A DNA stretch of 64,000 bases, from the NCBI RefSeq assembly GCF_015694345.1, contig NZ_JADQDC010000008.1, positions 140,263 to 204,262 on the forward strand. Direction: 5' to 3'. Below the pieces are notes generated by a model. That model did not search any database. It worked only from the letters and a program-made list of their open reading frames with translations, and was not told where the DNA came from. Positions 6,721 to 16,084 of this stretch are shown piece by piece (positions within the stretch are counted from its first letter, which is position 1; each line of letters begins with the position of its first letter). The position numbers and the translations under genes were made by a program. This DNA is from Novosphingobium jiangmenense (GTDB lineage: Bacteria; Pseudomonadota; Alphaproteobacteria; Sphingomonadales; Sphingomonadaceae).

Positions 6721-8829
6721 TCAAATCCGCTCCGCCTGCGCCACAGCCTCACTCGCCCGCAGAGCCGAGATAATCCGCGTCAGATGCGCCAGATCGCGCA
6801 CCTCCAGATCGACCTCATAAGTATGGAACGGGTTCTCCCGTTGCGTCATCTCGAGGTTGACCACGTTGGCGTGGTTCTTCGCAAAAATCCCCGCCATTTC
6901 CGCCAGCGTGCCCGGGCGGTTATACAGCTCGGCGCGCAGGCGGCCGATCGCGCCGTCGGTGCGGGCGTCCCATGACAGGTCGATCCAGTCGGCATCGACG
7001 CCATCGGCCAGCTTCATGCAGTCGATCGCGTGGACTTCCACGCCCTTGCCGGGACGGCGCAGGCCAACGATGCGGTCCCCGGGCACCGGGTGGCAGCAGT
7101 CGGCCAGCTTGAAGGCCATGCCCGGCGTGAGGCCGCGCACCGCGATCGCGCGCTTCTGGCTCGGCCAGTTCTCTTCGGGAATGTTGGCGGCACTTCCCGG
7201 CACCAGCGCTTCCATCACCTGCCGATCGTCCAGCTTGGCCGAGCCGATGGCGAACATGAAGTCCTCCTCGCCCGCAAGCTTCAACCGCTTGAGCGCATCG
7301 TTCAGCGCCTTCTTGCCGATCTTCGTGGGCAGCCGCTCGACGATTTCCTCGTAGAGCTTGCGCCCGATCGCGGCGACTTCGGCGCGCTCCTTCTGGCGGA
7401 CGAAGCGGCGGATCGCGGCGCGGGCCTTGCCGGTCACCACGAAGCCCAGCCACGAAAGCTGCGGCTCCGAGGTGCGGCTCTTGATGATCTCCACCACGTC
7501 GCCATTGCCGAGCGGGGTGCGCAGCGGCACGTGCCGCCCGTTGATCTTCGCGCCCACCGCCTGCGCGCCGAGCTTGGTGTGTACGGCAAAGGCGAAGTCG
7601 ATCGGCGTCGCGCCCTTGGGCAGCTGGAACAGCGCGCCCTTGGGGGTGAAGGCGAAGATGCGATCCTGGTAGATCGCCATCTTGGTGTTCTCGAGCAGTT
7701 CCTCGGCATCGTGGCTGGATTCGAGGATTTCGATCAGGTCGCGCAGCCAGCCCACCTGCCCGTCGGGCGTGCCGCCCTGCTTGTAGGCCCAGTGCGCGGC
7801 CAGGCCGTACTCGTTGCGCTCGTGCATCTCGTGCGTCTTGATCTGCACTTCCACGCGCATCGCGTTGGAATAGATCAGCGCGGTGTGCAGAGAACGGTAG
7901 CCGTTCATCTTCGGGGTGGAGATGTAGTCCTTGAACCGCCCCGGAATCATCTGCCACTCGCGGTGGAGGATGCCCAGCGCCTTGTAGCAGTCGTCCTCGT
8001 TGTCGGTGAGGACGCGGAAGGCCATGATGTCGGTGATCTGCTCGAACGAGACGTGCCGCTCGGCCATCTTGCGCCAGATCGAATAGGGGTGCTTCTCGCG
8101 CCCCGAAACCTCGACGCGCAGGCCCGCCTCGGCCAGCGCCTTCTTGATCTCGAGCGCGATGGCGTCGACCTGCGCGCCCTCTTCGCTGCGGATCGCCGCC
8201 AGCCGGCCGGTAATCGTGGCATAGGCTTCCGGCTCGATCTGCTCGAAGGCGAGCAGCTGCATCTCGCGCATGTATTCGTACATGCCCACGCGCTCGGCCA
8301 GCGGGGCGTAGATATCCATCGTCTCGCGCGCGATGCGGCGGCGCTTTTCCTCGCTCTTGATATAGTGGAGCGTGCGCATGTTGTGCATGCGGTCGGCCAG
8401 CTTCACCAGCAGGACCCGCAGGTCCTCGCTCATCGCCAGCAGGAACTTGCGCAGGTTCTCCGCCGCGCGCTCGCTCTCGCTCATCGTCTCGATCTTCGAG
8501 AGCTTGGTCACGCCATCGACCAGCCGCGCCACGTCCGGCCCGAACAGCCGCTCGATCTCGTCGACGGTGGCAAGCGTGTCCTCCACCGTATCGTGGAGCA
8601 GCGCGGTGATGATCGTGTCCTGATCGAGCTTGAGCTCGGTCATCAGGCCGGCCACCTCCACCGGGTGCGAGAAATAGGGGTCCCCGCTCGCCCGCTTCTG
8701 CGTGCCGTGCTTCTGCACGGTATAGACATAGGCACGGTTGAGCATCGCCTCGTCCGCATCCGGATCATAGGCAAGCACACGTTCGACAAGTTCGTACTGG
8801 CGGAGCATCTGTGCCCTAGATGGCGGCAT
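6721..8829 (-). CDS. rsh: Bifunctional (p)ppGpp synthetase/hydrolase, Rel/SpoT family
   Basis: Makes and degrades the stringent-response alarmone (p)ppGpp. Domains in order: HD hydrolase with intact HDTVED (residues 79-84), nucleotidyl-transferase with GYRSLHTALIY and EVQIKTHEMHERNEYGLAAHW (given in part), TGS (IFAFTPKGALFQLPKGATPIDFAFAVHT region), a helical/zinc-finger-like region, and a C-terminal ACT domain. Both active sites look complete, so this should be the single bifunctional enzyme usual in alphaproteobacteria. The 702-residue form starts at ATG 8829; the ATG at 8808 (MLRQYELV) is an equally good start. No close partner gene. Confidence 0.96.
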   Translation of the reverse strand: MPPSRAQMLRQYELVERVLAYDPDADEAMLNRAYVYTVQKHGTQKRASGDPYFSHPVEVAGLMTELKLDQDTIITALLHDTVEDTLATVDEIERLFGPDVARLVDGVTKLSKIETMSESERAAENLRKFLLAMSEDLRVLLVKLADRMHNMRTLHYIKSEEKRRRIARETMDIYAPLAERVGMYEYMREMQLLAFEQIEPEAYATITGRLAAIRSEEGAQVDAIALEIKKALAEAGLRVEVSGREKHPYSIWRKMAERHVSFEQITDIMAFRVLTDNEDDCYKALGILHREWQMIPGRFKDYISTPKMNGYRSLHTALIYSNAMRVEVQIKTHEMHERNEYGLAAHWAYKQGGTPDGQVGWLRDLIEILESSHDAEELLENTKMAIYQDRIFAFTPKGALFQLPKGATPIDFAFAVHTKLGAQAVGAKINGRHVPLRTPLGNGDVVEIIKSRTSEPQLSWLGFVVTGKARAAIRRFVRQKERAEVAAIGRKLYEEIVERLPTKIGKKALNDALKRLKLAGEEDFMFAIGSAKLDDRQVMEALVPGSAANIPEENWPSQKRAIAVRGLTPGMAFKLADCCHPVPGDRIVGLRRPGKGVEVHAIDCMKLADGVDADWIDLSWDARTDGAIGRLRAELYNRPGTLAEMAGIFAKNHANVVNLEMTQRENPFHTYEVDLEVRDLAHLTRIISALRASEAVAQAERI

Positions 8830-8882
8830 CGGGGCCTTTCCCGCAAGAGGGAAAGGCTCCTGACTGCATTCGTATTGGTCGA

Positions 8883-9506
8883 TCAGAGGATGATCGGAGC
8901 GGTGCCCATGTCCTGCGGCAGAAGGCCTGTCACGCGCGGGTCGGGCAGGATCTCCACGAAGCGCGCGAACGGCGCAAAGCCTTGGGCCTGGTAGAACGGC
9001 AAGGCGCGCGGGTCATCGGTGGTGCAGGTGTGCAGCCAGACGCGCTCCACGCCCGGTGCCCAGGCCAGCTGCAAGGCCCGCCGCATCAGCCACTTGCCGA
9101 GGCCCTTGCCCGTCGCGCCCCTGATGAAGCCGAAGAACACGATCTCGCACGTCGCCTCCACCCGGAAGTCCAGCTCCAGCATGCCCACTTCGACGCCCAT
9201 CCGGTCCGCCACGGCATAGAGCTGCACGCGCGGGTCATGGATGATGCCTGCGATCTCGGCGTCACTCTTGCCCAGCCGCGTCCACCACAGCCACGGCCCG
9301 CCGATGCGCTTGTAGAGCAGGCGGTACTTTTCGGGCGCTGCCTCTTTCCAGCGCACCAGTTGCACCGGAACGTCACCCTCGGGCACCAGCTTGCGCAGGC
9401 CCTCGGGCGGAGACAGCATCTCCAGCGCCGTCACCACGCAGGCGAGGTCACCCGGCGCAACCTTGTGGAACCCATGCCCCAGCGCCGGGCCGTCCGCCTC
9501 GATCAC
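8883..9506 (-). CDS. GNAT-family N-acetyltransferase
   Basis: A 207-residue acetyltransferase-fold protein. The acetyl-CoA binding segment appears as IRGATGKGLGKWLMRRAL (about residues 128-145; consensus R/QxxGxG/A), followed by VWLHTCTTDDPRALPFYQAQGF, the usual strand-helix end of GNAT domains. Substrate unknown. It begins with GTG at 9506, one base after the hemF stop, with CTGGAG seven bases upstream, so it is probably translated in tandem with hemF. Confidence 0.88.
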   Translation of the reverse strand: MIEADGPALGHGFHKVAPGDLACVVTALEMLSPPEGLRKLVPEGDVPVQLVRWKEAAPEKYRLLYKRIGGPWLWWTRLGKSDAEIAGIIHDPRVQLYAVADRMGVEVGMLELDFRVEATCEIVFFGFIRGATGKGLGKWLMRRALQLAWAPGVERVWLHTCTTDDPRALPFYQAQGFAPFARFVEILPDPRVTGLLPQDMGTAPIIL

Positions 9507-9507
9507 G

Positions 9508-10371
9508 TCAGCTCCAGACAGCTTCCGGCGGCAGGCTCATCAGGATTGCGTCGATGTTGCCACCGGTCTTGAGGCCGAACAGCGTGCCGCGGTCCCACAC
9601 CAGGTTGAACTCGGCATAGCGCCCGCGATATTCGAGCTGCGTCAGCTTCTCCTCGGGCGAGTACTCCATGCCCATCCGCTTCCTCACCAGACGCGGGAAC
9701 ACGTTGATGAACGCATCGCCGACATCGCGCGTGAAGGCAAAGTTCGCCTCGAACGCGGCATCGTCGGCGCATTCGAGATGATCGTAGAAGATGCCGCCCA
9801 CGCCGCGATGGACCTTGCGGTGCGGGATCCAGAAGTAGTCGTCCGCCCACTTCTTGAACCTGGGGTAGTACTCCGCATCGTGCTTGTCGCAGGCCGCCTT
9901 GTACTCGGCGTGGAACTCGGCCGTGTCCTCTTCATAGGGGATCGGCGGATTGAGATCGCCGCCGCCGCCGAACCACGCCTTGCTCGTCGTCAGGAAGCGC
10001 GTGTTCATGTGTACCGCCGGCACGTGCGGATTGCGCATGTGCGCCACCAGGCTGATCCCCGTCGCGGTAAAGCCCGGAGCATCCGCGCTCGCCCCGTTGA
10101 CCGACCCTGCGAAGTCCTTCGAGAACTCGCCCTGCACCGTCGAGACGTTGACGCCGACCTTCTCGAACACCTTGCCCTTCATCAGGCCCTGCACGCCACC
10201 GCCGCCATTCTCGACCGCCTCGCCTTCATGCTCGCGGTTCCACGGCGTGTACTGGAAGCTCGCATCCGAACCCGCTTCACGCTCGATCGCCTCGAACTCC
10301 GCGCAGATCCGGTCACGCAAGCTTTCGAACCAGGCACGGGCGCGGGTGGTGTGGGTCGTCCAGTCGGTCAT
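9508..10371 (-). CDS. hemF: Oxygen-dependent coproporphyrinogen III oxidase
   Basis: Converts coproporphyrinogen III to protoporphyrinogen IX with O2 in haem synthesis, in the cytosol. The 287-residue protein shows the conserved blocks NGGGGVQGLMKGKVFEKVGVN (about 57-77, partly quoted: GGVQGLMKGKVFEKVG), AVHMNTRF, WFGGGGDLNP, and the C-terminal EFNLVWDRGTLFGLKTGG. I placed the start at ATG 10371 (MTDWTTHTT), preceded by GGGGGAA; the longer frame upstream lacks family similarity. It is divergent from pdeM with 62 bp between. Confidence 0.97.
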   Translation of the reverse strand: MTDWTTHTTRARAWFESLRDRICAEFEAIEREAGSDASFQYTPWNREHEGEAVENGGGGVQGLMKGKVFEKVGVNVSTVQGEFSKDFAGSVNGASADAPGFTATGISLVAHMRNPHVPAVHMNTRFLTTSKAWFGGGGDLNPPIPYEEDTAEFHAEYKAACDKHDAEYYPRFKKWADDYFWIPHRKVHRGVGGIFYDHLECADDAAFEANFAFTRDVGDAFINVFPRLVRKRMGMEYSPEEKLTQLEYRGRYAEFNLVWDRGTLFGLKTGGNIDAILMSLPPEAVWS

Positions 10372-10433
10372 TCGTTCCCCCAAATCAGTCTGACCGACTT
10401 GCCAAGGGAATCGCGATCCGGCAAGGGAAAGCC

Positions 10434-11108
10434 ATGGTTCCCTTTTCGTTCGCCTCCCAGGAGTTCCGCCTCGGCGCCTCGCGCGCGCTCCATTGGGCAG
10501 AGGAGAACGCACTGCTGGTGGCCGACCTGCACCTTGAAAAGGCCAGCTTCTTCGCCCGGCACGGCCAGATGCTTCCCCCTTACGACAGCCGCGCCACCCT
10601 CGAACGCATTGCCCAGGCCCTGCGCGAGACTGGCGCCCGCCGCGTCTTCTGCCTTGGCGACTCGTTCCACGATGCCGCCGCCGTCGCCCGCATGGAGCCC
10701 CACGCGGCAGGCATGCTCGACGCGCTCACCCGTGCTACCGACTGGGTCTGGATCACCGGAAACCACGATGAAGACGCCTCCGCACCCGGCGGCACGCTGG
10801 TCGATGAACTCACCATTCGCGGGCTGACCTTGCGCCACATCGCCCGCAATGGCACTGCCGAGCGGGAAGTTTCCGGCCACTTCCACCCCAAGCTGCGCGT
10901 CTCGATCCGGGGCCGCACGATCGCCCGCCCCTGCGCCGTCGCCAGCGAGAACCGCCTGATTCTGCCTGCTTTCGGCGCATTGACCGGGGGCATGGACGCA
11001 GCCGACCCTGCGATCCTCAAGGCGCTCCAACCCGCCCGCTCGATCGATGCGATCGTCCCTGCCGGGGACAAGCTCGCCCGCTTCAACCTCTGGCGTGCTG
11101 CAGCCTGA
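10434..11108 (+). CDS. pdeM: Ligase-associated DNA damage response metallophosphoesterase PdeM
   Basis: A calcineurin-like phosphoesterase with the full metal-binding set: DLHLEKASFFARHG (31-44), GDSFHD (about 77-82), GNHDED (about 105-110) and GHFHPK (about 145-150), then PAFGALTGGMD near the C-terminus. This form is known from clusters with an ATP-dependent DNA ligase, an exonuclease and a helicase in DNA repair. None of those partners is next to it here, so the gene stands apart from its usual cluster, or the partners are elsewhere. Start ATG 10434 is well placed. Confidence 0.88.
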   Translation: MVPFSFASQEFRLGASRALHWAEENALLVADLHLEKASFFARHGQMLPPYDSRATLERIAQALRETGARRVFCLGDSFHDAAAVARMEPHAAGMLDALTRATDWVWITGNHDEDASAPGGTLVDELTIRGLTLRHIARNGTAEREVSGHFHPKLRVSIRGRTIARPCAVASENRLILPAFGALTGGMDAADPAILKALQPARSIDAIVPAGDKLARFNLWRAAA

Positions 11109-11233
11109 AAGCAACATGACCCGGCCAATGCGGCACGATCGGGAACCAAGGGCAAAACCGCCCTTTATCTGAACGCACATTGTGATATGAGCGCGCGGAA
11201 CCATATTGGGCAAAAACTGCAGGAGAAAGCACT

Positions 11234-11776
11234 ATAGCTCCCCCACCGCGGCGCATGATGGCGCCCCCCGTCAAGAGCGGGCCTCGCTACAACCAGATGA
11301 TCAACGTGCCCAAGGTGCGCGTGATTGACGAGAACGGCGAGAACTTGGGTGTGATGTACACCCGCGAAGCGATCGAGCAGGCCGCCGAAGTCGGTCTCGA
11401 TCTCGTTGAAGTTTCCCCGAACGCCGACCCGCCGGTCTGCAAGTTCCTCGACGTGGGCAAGTTCCGCTACGAGGCGCAGAAGAAGGCAAACCTCGCGCGC
11501 AAGAGCCAGAAGACGCAGGAGATCAAGGAGATCAAGATGCGTCCGAACATCGATGACCACGATTACGACACCAAGATGCGGAACGTCGTGAAGTTCATCG
11601 GTGAAGGCGACAAGGTGAAGATCACGCTGCGATTCCGCGGTCGCGAACTCTCGCACCAGCAGCTCGGCATGAACCTGCTGCGCAAGGTGCAGGACGACGT
11701 CGCCGAGATCGCCAAGATCGAAGCCTTCCCTCGCATGGAAGGCCGCCAGATGCTGATGGTTCTCGCGCCGAAGTAA
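11234..11776 (+). CDS. infC: Translation initiation factor IF-3, probable AUA start
   Basis: IF-3 keeps the ribosomal subunits apart and checks start codons. The N domain ([21 protein letters not shown], quoted in part: [13 protein letters not shown]) and C domain ([30 protein letters not shown]) are complete. No Shine-Dalgarno precedes ATG 11255 or 11258. A perfect AGGAGA at 11221-11226 is instead seven bases before an in-frame ATA at 11234, adding APPPRR. A rare start codon on infC is the classic device by which IF-3 represses its own translation, so I chose 11234 (180 residues). A terminator follows. Confidence 0.9.
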   Translation: MAPPPRRMMAPPVKSGPRYNQMINVPKVRVIDENGENLGVMYTREAIEQAAEVGLDLVEVSPNADPPVCKFLDVGKFRYEAQKKANLARKSQKTQEIKEIKMRPNIDDHDYDTKMRNVVKFIGEGDKVKITLRFRGRELSHQQLGMNLLRKVQDDVAEIAKIEAFPRMEGRQMLMVLAPK

Positions 11777-11802
11777 GCGCGGTCCCAAGCACTGCAAACC
11801 GC

Positions 11803-11834
11803 AAGGGGCGTGCCGCAAGGCGCGCCCTTTTCGT
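11803..11834 (+). terminator. Terminator after infC
   Basis: GGGGCGTGCC-GCAA-GGCGCGCCC with one bulge, followed by TTTT, 27 nt after the infC stop. Confidence 0.75.
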
Positions 11835-11870
11835 TTGTGACTGGCACCACGGAATGCGAAGCCTTTATAA

Positions 11871-12005
11871 ACTCACGCAAAGCCGCAAAGACGCGAAGAG
11901 GGAAGCGAGTGTCGCAGGCCTTCGCGCCTTTGAACATGCCGCAGAGATCCTCGCCGACTTTGCCATGAGCGCGACAACTTCGCGTCTTCGCGTCTTTGCG
12001 TGCGA
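11871..12005. repeat. Inverted pair of 'cgcaaagacgcgaag' repeats
   Basis: A roughly 30-nt unit with internal 9-mers (GCAAAGACGCGAAG) at 11871-11900 reappears inverted at 11974-12005, giving imperfect terminal arms around 70 bp of non-coding DNA. No gene is visible between infC and the lipoprotein gene (11777-12210) other than this element and the promoter that must precede 12211. Confidence 0.6.
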
Positions 12006-12210
12006 TATTCCTTTTTCCCTTCTATGCGGCTCCGCGCGACAAGCCATCAAGCGACACCAACTCATCCTTCCCAACCCACGGCCCATCGCGCGTTCCGCAA
12101 CTCGCCCCCGTCAGCCAACGCTCCACCGATTCACCCATGTCTGTTTTTCAGGCCCGCGCGTTGCCGCTGCGGTTCGCCAAAAAACCAACAGGTTCATCAA
12201 GGAGCAGTAC

Positions 12211-12510
12211 ATGACGCCGTCTCTCAAGATCATTCCCGCCGTAGCGATTCTCGCTGGCTCGCTGGGCCTCGGCGGTTGCGCCACCAAGGGCTACGTCAAC
12301 GAGCAGATTGCCACGGTCAACCAGCGCATCGATGGCGTGGAAAGCCGCCTCCAGGCAACTGACGGCGTTGCCCAGGCCGCCCGCAGCGAAGCCCAGGCCG
12401 CCAATGCCCAGGCCCAGACCAACACCCAGCGCCTCGACCAGCTCACCGGTCGCGTCGACAGCCTGGATCAGCGCATGACGCAGGCCCAGCAGAAGCGTCC
12501 GCGCAACTGA
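12211..12510 (+). CDS. Small Lpp-like lipoprotein
   Basis: A 99-residue outer-membrane-type lipoprotein. The signal peptide (MTPSLKIIPAVAILAGSL) ends in the lipobox LGGC, making the Cys near residue 23 the lipidated N-terminus. The rest (VNEQIATVNQRIDGVESRL to the end) is a heptad-patterned helix, Ala/Gln-rich, ending in basic KRPRN, much like murein lipoprotein. GGAG lies six bases before ATG 12211. A longer frame from 11854 is not used because it would bury the signal peptide. A strong terminator follows. Confidence 0.85.
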   Translation: MTPSLKIIPAVAILAGSLGLGGCATKGYVNEQIATVNQRIDGVESRLQATDGVAQAARSEAQAANAQAQTNTQRLDQLTGRVDSLDQRMTQAQQKRPRN

Positions 12511-12532
12511 TCAGCGCCTGCTGCGTTCAAGT

Positions 12533-12586
12533 GCCGGACAGGTCTCCCGTGGTCAGACGACCAGAGGAAGCCTGTCCGGCTTTTCG
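12533..12586 (+). terminator. Terminator after the lipoprotein gene
   Basis: Perfect 10-bp arms GCCGGACAGG (12533-12542) and CCTGTCCGGC (12571-12580), with TTTT following. The loop is long (28 nt) and itself partly paired. Confidence 0.8.
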
Positions 12587-12604
12587 TATCTGGTGCGAGT
12601 GACG

Positions 12605-13357
12605 ATGGAAATGATCAAGGCTTTCGCGGCAATCGCCGGTCTGGCGCTGGCCCTTCCCTCTCCGATGACCGAGTCTGGCCATGCGTCAACCGTGGCAGCG
12701 GCGAAGACCAAGGCGCAGAAGCGCAAACGGCCCGCCAAAACCGTGCAGAAGCCCGTCGAACTGCCTGGACTGACGATCCCGACACAGCGGGTGACGGCCT
12801 GGGTGAGCGAGACCGGTGACAACAACGGCCTTCCCTATGTCGTGATAGACAAGCCCTCGGCCACGATCTTCGCCTTCGATGGCGCCGGCAAGCCGGTCGG
12901 CTTCGGCCCAGTGCTGATTGGTCGCGCTCTGGGGGACGATGCAACGCCGGGCGTTGGCAACAAGAGCCTCGCCGAGATCGGCCCTGCCGAAAAGACGACG
13001 CCAGCCGGGCGGTTTCTGGCCCGCTTCGGCAAAGCCGCAGGCAACACGCGGGTACTGTGGGTGGATTACGCGACCTCGGTAGCGATGCACACGATCCCGC
13101 CGGGCAACCCGAAGGAAAACCGGGCGAAGCGCATGCTGTCACCGAGCATCGAGGACAACCGCATCACCTTCGGCTGCATCAACGTCCCCAAGGCGCTCTA
13201 CAACGGCAAGATCGCCCCGATGTTCGGCAAGAAGGGCGGCTACGTCTACATCCTGCCCGATACCAAGCCACTTGAAGACGCCTTCCCCCCGCTTCACGCC
13301 CGCCCCTTCAAGGCGGAACCTGCAGCGAGCGAGGACACGACGACGACTGCGCGCTGA
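12605..13357 (+). CDS. L,D-transpeptidase (YkuD fold), secreted
   Basis: Cross-links or anchors peptidoglycan stem peptides in the periplasm. The YkuD domain runs from about residue 75 to 215; the catalytic region reads HTIPP...NRITFGCINVPK, with Cys in FGCINV replacing the more usual SHGCVR, and a His about 40 residues upstream. The N-terminus is a plausible signal peptide (MEMIKAFAAIAGLALALPSPM), followed by a Lys-rich linker. In-frame starts at 12593 (GTG) and 12611 (ATG) are possible; none has a strong ribosome-binding site. It stands directly after the lipoprotein terminator, so it is probably transcribed alone. Confidence 0.85.
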   Translation: MEMIKAFAAIAGLALALPSPMTESGHASTVAAAKTKAQKRKRPAKTVQKPVELPGLTIPTQRVTAWVSETGDNNGLPYVVIDKPSATIFAFDGAGKPVGFGPVLIGRALGDDATPGVGNKSLAEIGPAEKTTPAGRFLARFGKAAGNTRVLWVDYATSVAMHTIPPGNPKENRAKRMLSPSIEDNRITFGCINVPKALYNGKIAPMFGKKGGYVYILPDTKPLEDAFPPLHARPFKAEPAASEDTTTTAR

Positions 13358-13423
13358 CCTCCCTTCACGAAAAAGGGGAGCCAGACAGCTCCCCTTCCCC
13401 GCCCCAAAGCTGAAAACCGTTCC

Positions 13424-16084
13424 TCAGAACCGATAGCGCGCGGCCACGCCGTAAGTGCGCGGCTGGCTGGTGTAACCGGAGATCGAAAGCGGCTGGGCCG
13501 GCGTATCGAACACCGAGAGAAGATAGCGGTTGTTGGTGAGGTTGCGCCCCCAAGCCGTCAGTTCGAAGCCGCTCGGCATCGCCCAGGTGATCGACGCGTT
13601 GGCCTCGTTCACCTCGCGGCGGAACGGCCGCGCCGCTGCCACGGCAACCCGCGTACCCTGTTCGAGGAAGCCCGGCAGGCCTTCGATGATCTGCACCGGC
13701 GATTCATAGTGGAAGTCGCCACGGAAGATCAGGTGATCGCCGCTGCCGAACTCGTAGTCGTAGGACGCCGCAAACGTCGACGAGATTGACGGAATGCCCG
13801 CCGGACGCGTCTTAGACAGGTCACCCACGGCCGAAAGCACGAACGTGTCGTACTTAGGATCGAGGTAGGTAATGGCGACATTGAACTGCCAGCCCTTCGC
13901 CGGCTTCACCGTGCCTTCGAATTCGATACCCCGGACCGACTGCTTGCCGGCATTGGCCAGCACGAAGCCCGAACCCGTGAAAGTGTTCGACTGGAAGCCG
14001 TTGATGCGTTGGTCGAACGCTGCCAGATTGGCCGTGACCAGCCCCCAGTCAGCCTTCAGGCCGATTTCATAAACCGTCGAGCTTTCGGGCCCCGCAAAGC
14101 GGGTGCCATAGGTCTGGTTGACCACGGTCAGCCCGCGCGCGATCAGCGCATCACGGTCCCGGAGGAACGGACGGCTGTCGCGCGAAAGGTTGATCGAGCT
14201 CGCCTTGAAGCCGGTCGCATAGCTTGCATAGACGTTGATGTCCGACGTCAGGTCATAGGCCACGCGCACGATGTAGGTGAACTTGTCGTCGCTCGTCCGG
14301 CCCGGCTCCACCGCATTGGGCACCGGAATCGCCGAGGGCAGGTATTGCAGCGGGCGCAGCGCGGCGAGCGGGTTGGCCGCCGGGTTGTTCTGGTTGCCCG
14401 TGGCGAATGCGTTGAACGCTGCAAAAGTCGCAGCCGTCTCCGGAGCAGTCGCAAATGCGGCAACCGCTGCCTGATCGCTCGGATTGACCCCCGCGCGGCT
14501 CAGCGCGCCCGCCAGCAGAAGGTTGCGGCGGAACGGCGCATAGGCCGGGTTGTCGAAGTCGATGCTCGAGAAGACATCGCTGGAAGTGATGTCGATGGCA
14601 TAGCGCTTGGTGTCCTTGGTGAAGTTCACACCGCCGGTCACCGTGATCTTGTCACCCACCTTGAAGTCGGCCTGCCCGAAGAACGAATAAGCCTCGTTGC
14701 GCAGGCGATAGCGCTCGTCCAGCTTCTGGCCTGCACCGAAGAAGCGACCCGCGTACTTGGCCGGGTTCCCCTCGAGCGCGCCGAAGGTCGCTTCGAGCGT
14801 CGGCACCGAAAGCGCACCGCCCGTCAGCCCCTGGATCAGGAAGTTGGCATAGTTGCGCGCATCGTCGCCCCAGCCCAGCTGGTTGGCCTGGCGGATGTTC
14901 TCATTGAAGTAGAAGCCGCCGATCAGGAAGTTCAGCGGGCCGTCCATGTTGGTCGCGGCGCGCAATTCCTGCGTGAACGTCCTGATCCCCTGATCCTGCG
15001 CATTGACCCCGATCAGGTCGGCGCTGGTGAAGTCCGAATCCTGATTGGTCAGAGCATTGAGGCGGCGATAGGCAGTGATCGAGGTGAACGTCAGCGGCCC
15101 GAAATCGTAATCGACCTGGCCCGAGGCGCCCCAGTTCTCGATGTTGTTGGTCGAATCGAAGTTCGAATAGACCCGGTTTGCATAGATCTCGTTCGGCCCG
15201 TTGACCTGCCCGCCCAGTGCCCGCACTGCCAGAGTTGCCGCCGACGGCTGGAGATTGACGACACCACAGCAGATCTCGTCGATCTTCGAATAGTCGCCGA
15301 TCAGGCGGACGCGCGCCTGTGCGTTCGGCTCCCACAGCGCCTGCCCGCGCAGGAACCAGCGATTGCGCTCGTTGGTGTCGTTGCCGGTGCCGAGGTCCTT
15401 GTTGTAGCCGTCACGCTTGTTGATGCCGCCCGCCAGGCTCACCGCCAGACCGTCGGTCACCGGGCCGGTCACCACGCCCTTGAGCACCACGGCGTCATAG
15501 TTGCCATAGCTCGCCTCGACATTGCCGCCGAACTCGAACTTGGGCGCCGCCGTCACGATCGAGATCACGCCGACGCTGGCGTTCTTGCCGAACAGCGTCG
15601 ACTGCGGCCCGCGCAGCACTTCGATGCGCTGCACGTCGGGGAAATCCCCGATCTGCGCGGCCGAGCGCGAGCGATACACGCCGTCGATGAACACGCCGAC
15701 CGAAGGCTCGATGCCCGCATTGTTCGCGCCGTTGCCGAAGCCGCGGATGATGAAGTTGGTGTTCGCGCTCGATTGCAGCTGCGTCACGCGCAGCGAAGGC
15801 ACCACGCTGGCGAGGTCCTTGAGGTCGCGGATCTGCGCCTGCTCCAGCGTCTTGGCGCTGGTGACGGACACCGCGATCGGCACGTCCTGCAGCGTCTGCT
15901 CGCGCTTGGAGGCGGTCACGATGATCTCGTTGCCCTCGGCCTGCTGTTCGACCGCAGGCGGTGCCGGCTGCGCCTGTTCCTCGGCATCCTGCGCATGGGC
16001 AGCGGCGGAGAAGGCAAGAGCAAGGCCGCATGCTCCGGCGAGAAGCGCAGCCTGGCCGGTGCGACCGGCATCTTCGGATTTCAT
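13424..16084 (-). CDS. TonB-dependent outer-membrane receptor
   Basis: An 886-residue active-transport receptor. It has a signal peptide ending in AAAHAQ, a TonB-box region EGNEIIVTASKREQ, the plug domain (DVPIAVSV to about residue 200, with RIEVLRGPQSTLFGKNA) and a 22-strand barrel ending in TYGVAARYRF with the terminal aromatic needed for insertion. The substrate cannot be read from sequence; there is no linked sigma/FecR pair or siderophore gene. I used ATG 16084; TTG 16090 lies six bases after AGAGG and could be the true start. Convergent with the L,D-transpeptidase gene. Confidence 0.92.
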   Translation of the reverse strand: MKSEDAGRTGQAALLAGACGLALAFSAAAHAQDAEEQAQPAPPAVEQQAEGNEIIVTASKREQTLQDVPIAVSVTSAKTLEQAQIRDLKDLASVVPSLRVTQLQSSANTNFIIRGFGNGANNAGIEPSVGVFIDGVYRSRSAAQIGDFPDVQRIEVLRGPQSTLFGKNASVGVISIVTAAPKFEFGGNVEASYGNYDAVVLKGVVTGPVTDGLAVSLAGGINKRDGYNKDLGTGNDTNERNRWFLRGQALWEPNAQARVRLIGDYSKIDEICCGVVNLQPSAATLAVRALGGQVNGPNEIYANRVYSNFDSTNNIENWGASGQVDYDFGPLTFTSITAYRRLNALTNQDSDFTSADLIGVNAQDQGIRTFTQELRAATNMDGPLNFLIGGFYFNENIRQANQLGWGDDARNYANFLIQGLTGGALSVPTLEATFGALEGNPAKYAGRFFGAGQKLDERYRLRNEAYSFFGQADFKVGDKITVTGGVNFTKDTKRYAIDITSSDVFSSIDFDNPAYAPFRRNLLLAGALSRAGVNPSDQAAVAAFATAPETAATFAAFNAFATGNQNNPAANPLAALRPLQYLPSAIPVPNAVEPGRTSDDKFTYIVRVAYDLTSDINVYASYATGFKASSINLSRDSRPFLRDRDALIARGLTVVNQTYGTRFAGPESSTVYEIGLKADWGLVTANLAAFDQRINGFQSNTFTGSGFVLANAGKQSVRGIEFEGTVKPAKGWQFNVAITYLDPKYDTFVLSAVGDLSKTRPAGIPSISSTFAASYDYEFGSGDHLIFRGDFHYESPVQIIEGLPGFLEQGTRVAVAAARPFRREVNEANASITWAMPSGFELTAWGRNLTNNRYLLSVFDTPAQPLSISGYTSQPRTYGVAARYRF

